DNA from: Bacteroidales bacterium UBA3834
GTDB lineage: Bacteria > Bacteroidota > Bacteroidia > Bacteroidales > P3
DNA length: 10,108 nucleotides
Reading direction: 5' to 3'
Assembly: GCA_002392965.1 (NCBI GenBank)
Contig: DGIA01000033.1
Span: 1 to 10,108 of the forward strand
Shown here: in pieces, positions 1-6,476 of the stretch
Layout: the number at the start of each line of letters is the position of its first letter
Position numbering within the stretch: position 1 is the stretch's first letter
Program-made: the position numbers and the translations under genes
The notes under the pieces: generated by a model
Told to the model about the DNA's origin: nothing
Database searches by the model: none
Seen by the model: the letters and a program-made list of their open reading frames with translations, nothing else

Positions 1-1173
1 GTCACCTACAAGGACAACCTCATCGACAAGAAAGCCAACGTCAAGAACAGCCAGTTCGCACAGCCCCTGTTCGAGTTCAGCGGCGCCTGCGCCGGCTGCG
101 GCGAGACCCCGTACCTCAAGTGCATCACCCAGCTCTTCGGCGAGCAGATGATGGTGGCCAACGCCACGGGCTGCTCCTCCATCTATGGCGGCTCGGCTCC
201 TGCCACTCCCTACTGCCGCAACTACCGCAGCGGCTTCGGTCCCGCCTGGGCCAACTCGCTCTTCGAGGACAACGCTGAGTTCGGCCTCGGTATGGCCACC
301 GCCACCCGCCAGATGCGCGACCGCGTGGAGCGCATTATGAAGGAAGGCCTCCAGTGCGACTGCTGCAGCGCCGAAATCAAGGCACTCTTCACCGAGTGGA
401 TCGAGAACCGCGAGAACACCCTCAAGACCAAAGAAATCGCCGACAAGCTCATCCCGCTGATGGAGAAGTGCGGCTGCGATATCTGCAAGCAGCTCCTCGA
501 ACTCCGTCACAGCCTCGTCAAGAAGAGCCAGTGGATCTTCGGCGGTGACGGTTGGGGCTATGACATCGGATTCGGCGGTCTCGACCACGTCCTGGCCAGC
601 GGCGAGGATGTCAACGTCGTCGTCGTGGACACCGAGGTGTACTCCAACACCGGCGGACAGAGCTCCAAGGCCACTCCAGCGGGTGCCGTCGCCAAGTTCG
701 CCACCAGCGGCAAGAAGATCCGCAAGAAAGACCTCGGTATGATCGCCAAGAGCTACGGCTACGTCTATGTGGCGCAGGTGGCTATGGGTGCCAGCCAGGC
801 CCAGTACTTCAACGTCATCAAGGAGGCCGAGGCCTACCACGGCCCGTCGCTCATCATCTGCTACGCACCCTGCATCAACCACGGCATCAAGATTGGTATG
901 GGCCGCACGCAGAACGAGGAGAAGAAGGCCGTCGAGTGCGGCTACTGGCACCTGTGGCACTTCAACCCCGCCGAGGAAGACGCCGGCAAGAACGGCTTCC
1001 ATCTCGACTCGAAAGAGCCCGACTGGAGCAAGTTCCGCGACTTCATCATGGGCGAGGTCCGCTACAACTCGCTGATGAAGACCTTCCCCCAGGAGGCCGA
1101 AGAACTCTTCGTCGCCACCGAGCGCAATGCCAAACTGCGCTACGAGGGTTACAAGAAACTCTCGGAGATGTAA
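1..1173 (+). CDS. nifJ: Pyruvate:ferredoxin (flavodoxin) oxidoreductase, C-terminal part
   Basis: This is the C-terminal 390 residues of a family usually near 1180 residues; the reading frame is open to the left edge, so the start lies outside the window. The enzyme oxidises pyruvate with coenzyme A to acetyl-CoA and CO2, passing electrons to ferredoxin or flavodoxin in the cytoplasm. The thiamine-diphosphate domain is clear: GDG at local codons 182-184 and NTGGQ at 216-220, the usual cofactor and Mg-binding signature. The four cysteines expected for the proximal 4Fe-4S cluster appear as CAGC (codons 30 and 33), NATGC (58) and YAPC (291). An odd feature is a second cysteine group in a helical insert (codons 119, 121, 122, 157, 159, 162). 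The gene ends in TAA followed by a hairpin. GC is high (57% in bases 841-900). Identity is very secure; the symbol follows common usage. Confidence 0.97.
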   Translation, partial: VTYKDNLIDKKANVKNSQFAQPLFEFSGACAGCGETPYLKCITQLFGEQMMVANATGCSSIYGGSAPATPYCRNYRSGFGPAWANSLFEDNAEFGLGMATATRQMRDRVERIMKEGLQCDCCSAEIKALFTEWIENRENTLKTKEIADKLIPLMEKCGCDICKQLLELRHSLVKKSQWIFGGDGWGYDIGFGGLDHVLASGEDVNVVVVDTEVYSNTGGQSSKATPAGAVAKFATSGKKIRKKDLGMIAKSYGYVYVAQVAMGASQAQYFNVIKEAEAYHGPSLIICYAPCINHGIKIGMGRTQNEEKKAVECGYWHLWHFNPAEEDAGKNGFHLDSKEPDWSKFRDFIMGEVRYNSLMKTFPQEAEELFVATERNAKLRYEGYKKLSEM

Positions 1174-1186
1174 TATTCTCCACCCC

Positions 1187-1218
1187 AAGCTGGGCAGCCC
1201 GAGAGGACTGCCCAGCTT
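1187..1218 (+). terminator. Hairpin after the oxidoreductase gene, probable terminator
   Basis: Bases 1187-1197 (AAGCTGGGCAG) are a perfect 11-bp inverted repeat of 1208-1218 (CTGCCCAGCTT), with a 10-base loop. The hairpin starts 14 bases after the stop codon of the oxidoreductase gene. It is not followed by a long T run (only CTTCT, then A-rich sequence), so termination may be incomplete and some read-through into the DUF488 gene starting 15 bases later is plausible. Seen directly; the terminator role is inferred. Confidence 0.75.
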
Positions 1219-1232
1219 CTAAGAAATAAATT

Positions 1233-1775
1233 ATGTCTACATTATATTCGATAGGACACGGGAACAAAACCATTGAGGAGTTCGAGGCGGAGTTACGGTC
1301 GTTTGGTATCCAGTACCTTATCGATGTGCGTACCAAACCTTACTCTAAATGGAATCCTTCCTTCAACCAGGAGGCGCTACGGGCATTGCTTCAGAAGAGA
1401 GGTTTCGTCTATGTGTATATGGGTGACACTATCGGCGGTCTTCCTTCCGACCCTGCCTGTTATACCGATGGCCATATCGACTATGCCAAAGTGCGAGAGA
1501 TGCCATTTTTCAAAGAAGGATTTGCCCGGTTGTTGACAGCAGCAGAGAAAGGTCTAAACGTAGCTGTGATGTGCAGCGAGTCGGAGCCAGAGAAATGCCA
1601 CCGCAGCAAACTCATTGGACAAGAACTGCTCAAACACGGCATCTCCATGAATCACATCATAGGTGTAGGCAAGAGCCAGTCGCAGGAGATGGTAATGGCC
1701 ATCCTTACCAAAGGGGCTGGCACCATGACTCTCTTCGGAGAGGAGACCTTTGTTTCACGGAAAACCTACGAGTAA
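1233..1775 (+). CDS. DUF488 family protein, first copy
   Basis: A 180-residue protein of the DUF488 family, whose biochemical function is not established. Three family signatures are visible: SIGHG at residues 6-10, DVRTKPYS from residue 31 followed by WNPSFN, and the C-terminal CSESEPEKCHRS with Cys114, Cys122, His123 and Arg124. The conserved His, Asp, Arg and Cys positions suggest an active or ligand-binding site, and there are no membrane segments or signal peptide. About 25 residues follow the core and end in an ETFVSRKTYE tail. The ATG is the first after the upstream hairpin and is preceded by an A-rich leader, normal for Bacteroidetes. The stop overlaps the next start by one base (TAATG at 1773-1777), so translation is probably coupled. 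No promoter is visible in the 59-base gap upstream. Family assignment is firm; role in a defence or DNA-processing cassette is inferred from neighbours. Confidence 0.9.
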   Translation: MSTLYSIGHGNKTIEEFEAELRSFGIQYLIDVRTKPYSKWNPSFNQEALRALLQKRGFVYVYMGDTIGGLPSDPACYTDGHIDYAKVREMPFFKEGFARLLTAAEKGLNVAVMCSESEPEKCHRSKLIGQELLKHGISMNHIIGVGKSQSQEMVMAILTKGAGTMTLFGEETFVSRKTYE

Positions 1776-2251
1776 TGGAAATATACACCATCGGGGTTTA
1801 TGGCTCCACCGAGCAGCAGTTTTTCAATAAACTATCCGAAAACAATATCGACACTTTCTGTGATATTAGGCAGCGTCGGGGTGTCCGTGGAAGCGAATAT
1901 GCATTCGTGAACAGCCAGCGGCTCCAAAGCAGGCTTGCAGAGATGGGAATCCAATACGATTACCTCAAGGACTTGGCTCCTACCAAGGAAATCCGCGACA
2001 AGCAAAAAGAGGCAGACAAACTGGCTGGAGTTCAAAAAAAGGACCGCACCCGATTAGGAGATGTGTTCATCGATGGTTATAAGAAGCATATCGTGGATTA
2101 CGACTTTGGTACACTGGTCGGAAAACTCAAAGGAATGGGGGCAGACAAGGTGGTATTCTTCTGCGTCGAGACATCTCCCTTCGCCTGCCATCGGTCGATT
2201 GTGGCCGAGAAACTATACAAACAATTTGGATACCCAGTAAAACATTTGTAA
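1775..2251 (+). CDS. DUF488 family protein, second divergent copy
   Basis: A 158-residue paralogue of the preceding gene. It keeps the DUF488 layout: YTIGVYGS at residues 4-11, CDIRQRRG from residue 29, and CVETSPFACHR with Cys130, Cys138, His139 and Arg140. It differs at the first motif, where SIGHG of the upstream copy is replaced by TIGVYG, losing the histidine; the strand-DxR and C-terminal Cys-His-Arg motifs remain. The central part (about residues 64-100) is rich in Lys, Asp and Arg and unlike the first copy. The start at 1775 is chosen because it overlaps the previous stop by one base and begins the recognisable domain; a longer frame opening at 1571 would read through the first gene out of frame. 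The stop overlaps the next ATG by one base (2249-2253). The two copies may work as a heterodimer or on different substrates; this is inference. Confidence 0.88.
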   Translation: MEIYTIGVYGSTEQQFFNKLSENNIDTFCDIRQRRGVRGSEYAFVNSQRLQSRLAEMGIQYDYLKDLAPTKEIRDKQKEADKLAGVQKKDRTRLGDVFIDGYKKHIVDYDFGTLVGKLKGMGADKVVFFCVETSPFACHRSIVAEKLYKQFGYPVKHL

Positions 2252-3279
2252 TGGCACAAGTTATCATAGTTTCAAGGACGAGAATGGCTGATGGATTTGT
2301 GTGTGTCGGCGGTGTAGATGTTGACAATCGGCGTTCTGTGCGACTTCTCGACGCACGAGGTCGTCATGAAACTGCCGAAACATGCCCATACACAATCTGG
2401 GATATATGGGACATCGACTATTACCCGAACCAACGACGCCCCAACCCACATACTGAGGATGTAAACGTAACGCGACGAATGAAGATAGATCGGGTTGAGG
2501 CTCCGAACATGTCAGTCAACCGTTTTGCCGAGTTAATGCTTAATTCCAACATACCAATTTTCCATGGTTCGTTGTTCTCCGTCTTCAACGGCAAGCTAAG
2601 ACGTACCGATAATGACAAATTGTATATCTCGAAAGATGATGTGCCGACCTACAGCACCTGTTTCTGGATTAACGACAAACGGCTGCTGGGCTATAAAAAC
2701 GACCGTGGGCATTGGCAGTACCGATACACCGATATGTCGAACCGATTTGGATACACTATTTCCTATGTCGGGTCGGCAGAACCTATAGATACGATTGAGC
2801 CTGGTTCTCTTGTCCGACTTTCGCTTGCGCATTGGTGGAAACCCGAAAATTCGGATGATGAAGAACGTTGCTACCTACAGCTGTCCGGATGTCTGATAAA
2901 AGGAACAGAAAAAGGAGATGCGATTCCACAGCATAAAAATGAAACATCTTTGGTGAAAGCCAAAGAATCGACACCCCAGAAAGATTGGTTCGACAACCTG
3001 GAGCAGGAACTGGACAGGCTTCTTCTCGAGAAGGCAGATATTGAAGGAAAGATTGCCGATTTACGTTCTCGAATCATGCAACAAATGACAGAACTCCATT
3101 TGGATAAATATTCATCGTCTAGGTATAGTATTAGTTATTCTCCAGCAAAGACAGTTTTACAGTTCGACAGAAAATCTTTCAAGGCTGAGAATGAAGCCTT
3201 GTATTCTTCTTACTGCATTCCCAAACAGAAAGAAGCTTCTATCGTGATTAGAAAGAATCGTAACGAATTGGACGAGTGA
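2251..3279 (+). CDS. Probable dual-OB-fold protein with coiled coil
   Basis: A 342-residue soluble protein. The first 215 or so residues are rich in beta-strand-like alternations and resemble, from memory, the dual OB-containing domain family (opening VIIVSRTRMADGFVCVGG, a WDIWDIDY segment and a late LAHWWKP); I could not run a profile search. After a charged linker, residues 246-283 form a clear coiled coil with Leu/Ile heptads and many Glu/Lys (LEQELDRLLLEKADIEGKIA). The C-terminal 50 residues (YSPAKTVLQFDRKSFKAENE and onward) resemble a motif I associate with the C-terminal ends of phage-type nuclease or recombinase proteins; that link is weak. OB folds commonly bind nucleic acid, so a DNA- or RNA-binding partner for the neighbouring proteins is plausible. 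The start overlaps the DUF488 stop. Composition is AT-rich near the 3' end (33% GC in bases 3121-3180). Confidence 0.65.
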   Translation: MAQVIIVSRTRMADGFVCVGGVDVDNRRSVRLLDARGRHETAETCPYTIWDIWDIDYYPNQRRPNPHTEDVNVTRRMKIDRVEAPNMSVNRFAELMLNSNIPIFHGSLFSVFNGKLRRTDNDKLYISKDDVPTYSTCFWINDKRLLGYKNDRGHWQYRYTDMSNRFGYTISYVGSAEPIDTIEPGSLVRLSLAHWWKPENSDDEERCYLQLSGCLIKGTEKGDAIPQHKNETSLVKAKESTPQKDWFDNLEQELDRLLLEKADIEGKIADLRSRIMQQMTELHLDKYSSSRYSISYSPAKTVLQFDRKSFKAENEALYSSYCIPKQKEASIVIRKNRNELDE

Positions 3280-3301
3280 AAAATTAGCCCCAATTGATTT
3301 G

Positions 3302-4567
3302 ATGAAAGTAGTAAAAACCATAGGGAATGTGAAACTGTGGCAACGCGAGAAGACGTTGTTTCTCACCTCGCGGCAGGCGCCGATAGGATGCTATGAATCC
3401 ATCTTCCAGTGGGTGGAGGGGTTCGACAAGTTCAATGGTTGTGCAGTGTGTTTCAATACGTCGGAGCTGGAAGAAGAGGTGCTGAAGGCTTTGTTGGTAT
3501 GCCACGTGCCGACAACGCTGGTGGTTACAGGTCGCTTTCACGACACATACAATGTACAGATAGAGCAGGCGCTGAAAGAAAACCGCCTGCTTATTTTAGT
3601 GTTGCAGCAAGAGGAAAGTGATAAAGGATATACCGCTCGGCTACGTAACCAATATATCATTAATCAAGTACAGCATATCGTCTGTGGCTATATCAACCCC
3701 AATGGCAGCATCTTCGGCCTGCTGGCAGGACACGACAACATTACCCATCTTGTCAACCGTCAGGAACTAAAAGCTGCTGAGCAAGAGACCAAACCGCACC
3801 GTTGGACGGTGGCAGAAGATAAACGGCTCTTACGTATGTTCTATGAGGATATGGGCATCCACGCTATACACAAGGCCATCAACCGACCTTACAGCACTAT
3901 ATACCTCCGTATCAAGTCACTGACTATGAACGACGAGGTGCTGAAAGGCCGCGAGTTTGAGGACTATGTGTTGGAACTTTTTGATATAGCCCATAACGAC
4001 AAACTCAGCCTCAAGGAATGGCGAGGCGATAAGTCGCTGCCGGGCATCTATCCCAAAAGCAACAGTGCCCCGGATTTTGTATTTGAGTATGATGGGAAAC
4101 CGTTTGCCGTGGAGTGCAAATGGCGCAGCCATCTGCCAAAAGACATAGAGAAAGAACTGCTCCCCGCAGCGAGAATGGCATCCTTCCAGCAATTCTCTAC
4201 TGAACGACGCATGCCCGTCTATTTGCTTCTTGGCATAGGTGGTCTCCCAAACGACCCCGACAACCTATTCTTCAGCTGTATTGATAAAGAATTCTCGGTA
4301 GAGACATTAGTCAATAGCGTTATTCCTTCAAAAGAGTGTTTGATGGAAAAGATAGGCGGCCTGTCCTTAATCGCCAAACACTCTAATCACATGCAAGAAC
4401 AAAAGGCATTGTACCCGAACGCATATAAACCTTGGAGCGAAGATGACGATGCCCTATTGACGAAGTTATATAAAGAAGGAACATCTATAAAAGAACTGAT
4501 GTCATTATTCCAGCGTAATCGTGGTGGTATCGCGGCAAGACTACGTAAATTGGGACTATCTAAATAG
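3302..4567 (+). CDS. Predicted nuclease: SLOG/DprA-like, HTH, PD-(D/E)xK, HTH
   Basis: A 421-residue multidomain protein. Residues 1-160 resemble a DprA/SLOG Rossmann domain: LFLTSRQAP near the N-terminus, a central LVVTGRF strand, and RLRNQYIINQVQHIVCGY followed by NPNGSI, which parallels the RNRIIAGLS...SGS end of DprA. Residues 164-208 form a Myb-like helix-turn-helix (W168, AEDKRLL). A PD-(D/E)xK nuclease core follows: GREFE (Glu218/Glu220), APDF with Asp258, and VECKW with Glu271 and Lys273, the complete metal-dependent catalytic set. A second Myb-like unit ends the protein (residues 377-421; W378, SEDDDALL, ending IAARLRKLGL). It sits 22 bases after the OB-type gene, so it is probably the last gene of that operon. 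The ATG at 3302 is preferred over the adjacent in-frame TTG at 3299. It probably binds and cuts DNA; the target is unknown. The nuclease call is strong, the SLOG call moderate. Confidence 0.82.
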   Translation: MKVVKTIGNVKLWQREKTLFLTSRQAPIGCYESIFQWVEGFDKFNGCAVCFNTSELEEEVLKALLVCHVPTTLVVTGRFHDTYNVQIEQALKENRLLILVLQQEESDKGYTARLRNQYIINQVQHIVCGYINPNGSIFGLLAGHDNITHLVNRQELKAAEQETKPHRWTVAEDKRLLRMFYEDMGIHAIHKAINRPYSTIYLRIKSLTMNDEVLKGREFEDYVLELFDIAHNDKLSLKEWRGDKSLPGIYPKSNSAPDFVFEYDGKPFAVECKWRSHLPKDIEKELLPAARMASFQQFSTERRMPVYLLLGIGGLPNDPDNLFFSCIDKEFSVETLVNSVIPSKECLMEKIGGLSLIAKHSNHMQEQKALYPNAYKPWSEDDDALLTKLYKEGTSIKELMSLFQRNRGGIAARLRKLGLSK

Positions 4568-4624
4568 ATTTTTGGAGATAGAGTCCTAGAGTGACACAAC
4601 ATCGCGTTTCCGTTTTTTATTGCC

Positions 4625-4655
4625 CGCATATACAATAACTATGCGCAGGTATGCG
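4625..4655. promoter_or_regulatory. Candidate operator upstream of the CobW-type gene
   Basis: CGCATA at 4625-4630 and TATGCG at 4640-4645 form a perfect 6-bp inverted repeat around a 9-base spacer, and TATGCG recurs at 4650-4655, exactly 10 bases (one helical turn) after the previous copy. The site lies 31 bases before the start codon of the metal-chaperone GTPase gene, where a metal-responsive repressor could act. I see no match to a consensus I know well and no clear TAnnTTTG box in the 118-base gap (4568-4685). The repeats are seen directly; the operator role is inferred. Confidence 0.4.
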
Positions 4656-4685
4656 TTATCTGCTTGAGCTAAAGAAATAATTCAA

Positions 4686-5924
4686 ATGAACATACAATCC
4701 ACTCCCGTGCTGCTGCTGACGGGCTATCTGGGCAGCGGCAAGACGACACTCCTCAACCGCATACTTAACAACAAACGCGGCATCCGCTTCGCCGTCATCG
4801 TCAACGACATCGGCGAGGTGAACATCGACGCCGACCTCATCGAGAAAGGCGGCATAGTGGGCCAGAAAGAAGAAAGTCTCGTGGCGTTGCAAAACGGCTG
4901 CATCTGCTGCACGCTTAAGATGGACCTGGTGGAGCAGCTGCGCGACATCACCAGCCAGCACCGCTTCGACTATATCGTCATCGAGGCCAGCGGCATCTGC
5001 GAGCCCGAACCCATCGCACAGACCATCTGCTCCATCCCCACCATGGGCCCCGAATACGTCAAGGACGGCATCCCCGTGGTCGATAGCATCGTCACCGTTG
5101 TCGATGCCCTGCGCATGAAGGACGAGTTCGGCAGCGGAAAGAACCTCCTCAAGCCTGGCTTGGCCGAGGACGACATCGAGAACCTCGTCATACAGCAGAT
5201 AGAGTTCTGCAACATCATCCTGCTGAACAAAGCCTCCATGGTGGCGCCCGACGAGCTGGGCCGCATACGCGAAATCATCCGCGCCATCCAGCCCAAGGCC
5301 GAAATCATCGACTGCGACTACTGCGACATCGACTTCAGCAAGATACTCTACACCGGCATGTTCGACTTCGACAAGGTGGCCACCTCGGCAGCGTGGATTG
5401 ACCAGATAGAGAATCACCATGACGACGATGAGGAAGCGGAACATCACCACCATGATGATGACGACGATGACGATGAGCACGAACACCACCACCACCATCA
5501 CGACCACGAGCACCACCATCACCACCACGACGATGAGGGCGAGGCCGAAGAATACGGCATCGGTACCTTTGTCTATTACCGCCGCGAGCCGATGAATATA
5601 GGTCGCTTCGACGAGTTTGTGGCCCGCCACTGGCCGAAGGAAATTATCCGCGCCAAAGGCATCTGCTGGTTTCTCTCCGAACCCGACACCTGCTACATCT
5701 TCGAGCAGGCCGGCAAGCAGGTCTCGCTGCGCGACGCCGGCCAGTGGTACGCCACCATGCCCGACGATGAGCTGCTCGACTTCATGCGCCGCAACCCCGA
5801 CTTGCAGCGCGACTGGGACGACACCTATGGCGACCGTATGCAAAAACTTGTTTTCATCGGCCAACACATGGACCGCGAGGCCATCACCGCCGCCCTCGAC
5901 GAGTGCCTGTCGAAGTCGTATTAA
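4686..5924 (+). CDS. CobW/COG0523 family metal-chaperone GTPase
   Basis: A 412-residue cytoplasmic G3E GTPase of the COG0523 family; members deliver metals such as zinc or cobalt to client proteins using GTP hydrolysis. The Walker A motif GYLGSGKTT is at residues 13-21 and the family's metal-binding CxCC motif is Cys72-Ile-Cys74-Cys75 (GCICCTL). Residues 244-281 form a loop with 20 histidines among Asp/Glu runs, a probable metal reservoir or sensor. The C-terminal CobW_C domain starts near GTFVYYRREPMN and ends with GQHMDREAITAALDECL. The guanine-recognition motif reads NKAS at residues 181-184 where NKxD is expected, so the usual Asp is missing. The gene is followed after 13 bases by the YraN-family gene. 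A repeated TATGCG site lies upstream. The particular metal and client cannot be told from sequence; the neighbouring metal-dependent superoxide dismutase is in a separate transcript. Confidence 0.93.
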   Translation: MNIQSTPVLLLTGYLGSGKTTLLNRILNNKRGIRFAVIVNDIGEVNIDADLIEKGGIVGQKEESLVALQNGCICCTLKMDLVEQLRDITSQHRFDYIVIEASGICEPEPIAQTICSIPTMGPEYVKDGIPVVDSIVTVVDALRMKDEFGSGKNLLKPGLAEDDIENLVIQQIEFCNIILLNKASMVAPDELGRIREIIRAIQPKAEIIDCDYCDIDFSKILYTGMFDFDKVATSAAWIDQIENHHDDDEEAEHHHHDDDDDDDEHEHHHHHHDHEHHHHHHDDEGEAEEYGIGTFVYYRREPMNIGRFDEFVARHWPKEIIRAKGICWFLSEPDTCYIFEQAGKQVSLRDAGQWYATMPDDELLDFMRRNPDLQRDWDDTYGDRMQKLVFIGQHMDREAITAALDECLSKSY

Positions 5925-5937
5925 AGGGCTGATTAGG

Positions 5938-6357
5938 ATGGCCAACGTGAAATTCCATTTTGCCCAGCCGAAGGAGCGCTCAGTGAAGAGCCGGCAGGGC
6001 GCCAAGGAGTATGGCGTGACCGGGGAACAGATAGCTGCACGCTATCTGGAGGATCAAGGATATGTCATCCTGGATCGCAACTACCGCCGCGGGCACAAGG
6101 AGGTGGATATCATTGCGCTGGACCATGGGGAGATAGCCGTCGTCGAGGTGAAGACCCGCATGAGCGAGGAATATCTTACGGCCGAACAGGCTGTTGACCA
6201 CCAGAAGCGGCAGAACATCATCCGCGTGGCCGACAACTATGTCCGTGCGAACCGCCGAACCGAACCGGTCCGCTTCGACATCATCGCCATTGTCGGCAGT
6301 GGTACGAATGTCGAAATCCGCCATACCAAGAACGCTTTTAACGTGATGAGCTTTTGA
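5938..6357 (+). CDS. yraN: YraN/UPF0102 family nuclease-fold protein
   Basis: A 139-residue protein of the YraN (UPF0102) family, small cytoplasmic proteins with a PD-(D/E)xK nuclease-like fold and no well-established role. The family pattern is plain: GEQIAARYLEDQGYVILDRN with Glu30, then HKEVDIIALD with Asp57, then VVEVKTR with Glu70 and Lys72, so all catalytic-type residues are kept. Family members are usually about 120 residues; here about 20 extra basic N-terminal residues precede the core. The ATG at 5938 was chosen because it is preceded by a short purine stretch (TTAGG), follows the GTPase stop by 13 bases, and no later in-frame start lies before the core. It probably shares a transcript with the GTPase gene, which ends in the terminator directly downstream. 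Confidence 0.92.
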   Translation: MANVKFHFAQPKERSVKSRQGAKEYGVTGEQIAARYLEDQGYVILDRNYRRGHKEVDIIALDHGEIAVVEVKTRMSEEYLTAEQAVDHQKRQNIIRVADNYVRANRRTEPVRFDIIAIVGSGTNVEIRHTKNAFNVMSF

Positions 6358-6362
6358 AATGG

Positions 6363-6399
6363 AAGTGGGGCTGTTCTGCATGGATGCCCCACTTTTTTT
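6363..6399 (+). terminator. Rho-independent terminator after yraN
   Basis: AGTGGGGC at 6364-6371 pairs perfectly with GCCCCACT at 6386-6393 across a 14-base loop, extended by one A-T pair, and the stem runs into seven T residues at 6393-6399. It starts 6 bases after the yraN stop. This is a textbook intrinsic terminator and separates the GTPase-yraN unit from the superoxide dismutase promoter immediately downstream. Confidence 0.92.
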
Positions 6400-6408
6400 G
6401 TAAAAAGA

Positions 6409-6440
6409 TTTGGTGGTGTAGAGAATTGTTCGTATTTTTG
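6409..6440 (+). promoter_or_regulatory. Bacteroidetes-type promoter of the superoxide dismutase gene
   Basis: TTTG at 6409-6412 and TATTTTTG at 6433-6440 match the -33 TTTG and -7 TAnnTTTG boxes of the Bacteroidetes primary sigma factor, with a 20-base spacer. Transcription should start a few bases after 6440, giving a leader of about 30 bases before the ATG at 6477. The same box sequence and spacing recur before rpsL. Confidence 0.82.
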
Positions 6441-6476
6441 CATTTCAAAAGAAACAGCATTTAAACTGAAAGAATT

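Noticed and set aside
1571..1774. Longer N-terminus for the second DUF488 gene
   Set aside because: This stretch lies inside the first DUF488 gene in another frame and encodes no family sequence; the DUF488 domain starts at the ATG at 1775.
4656..6005. 449-residue open frame on the - strand across the GTPase gene
   Set aside because: Its peptide is a Val-rich mirror of the His/Asp loop and GC-biased codons, with no recognisable domain; the + strand gene has full CobW motifs.
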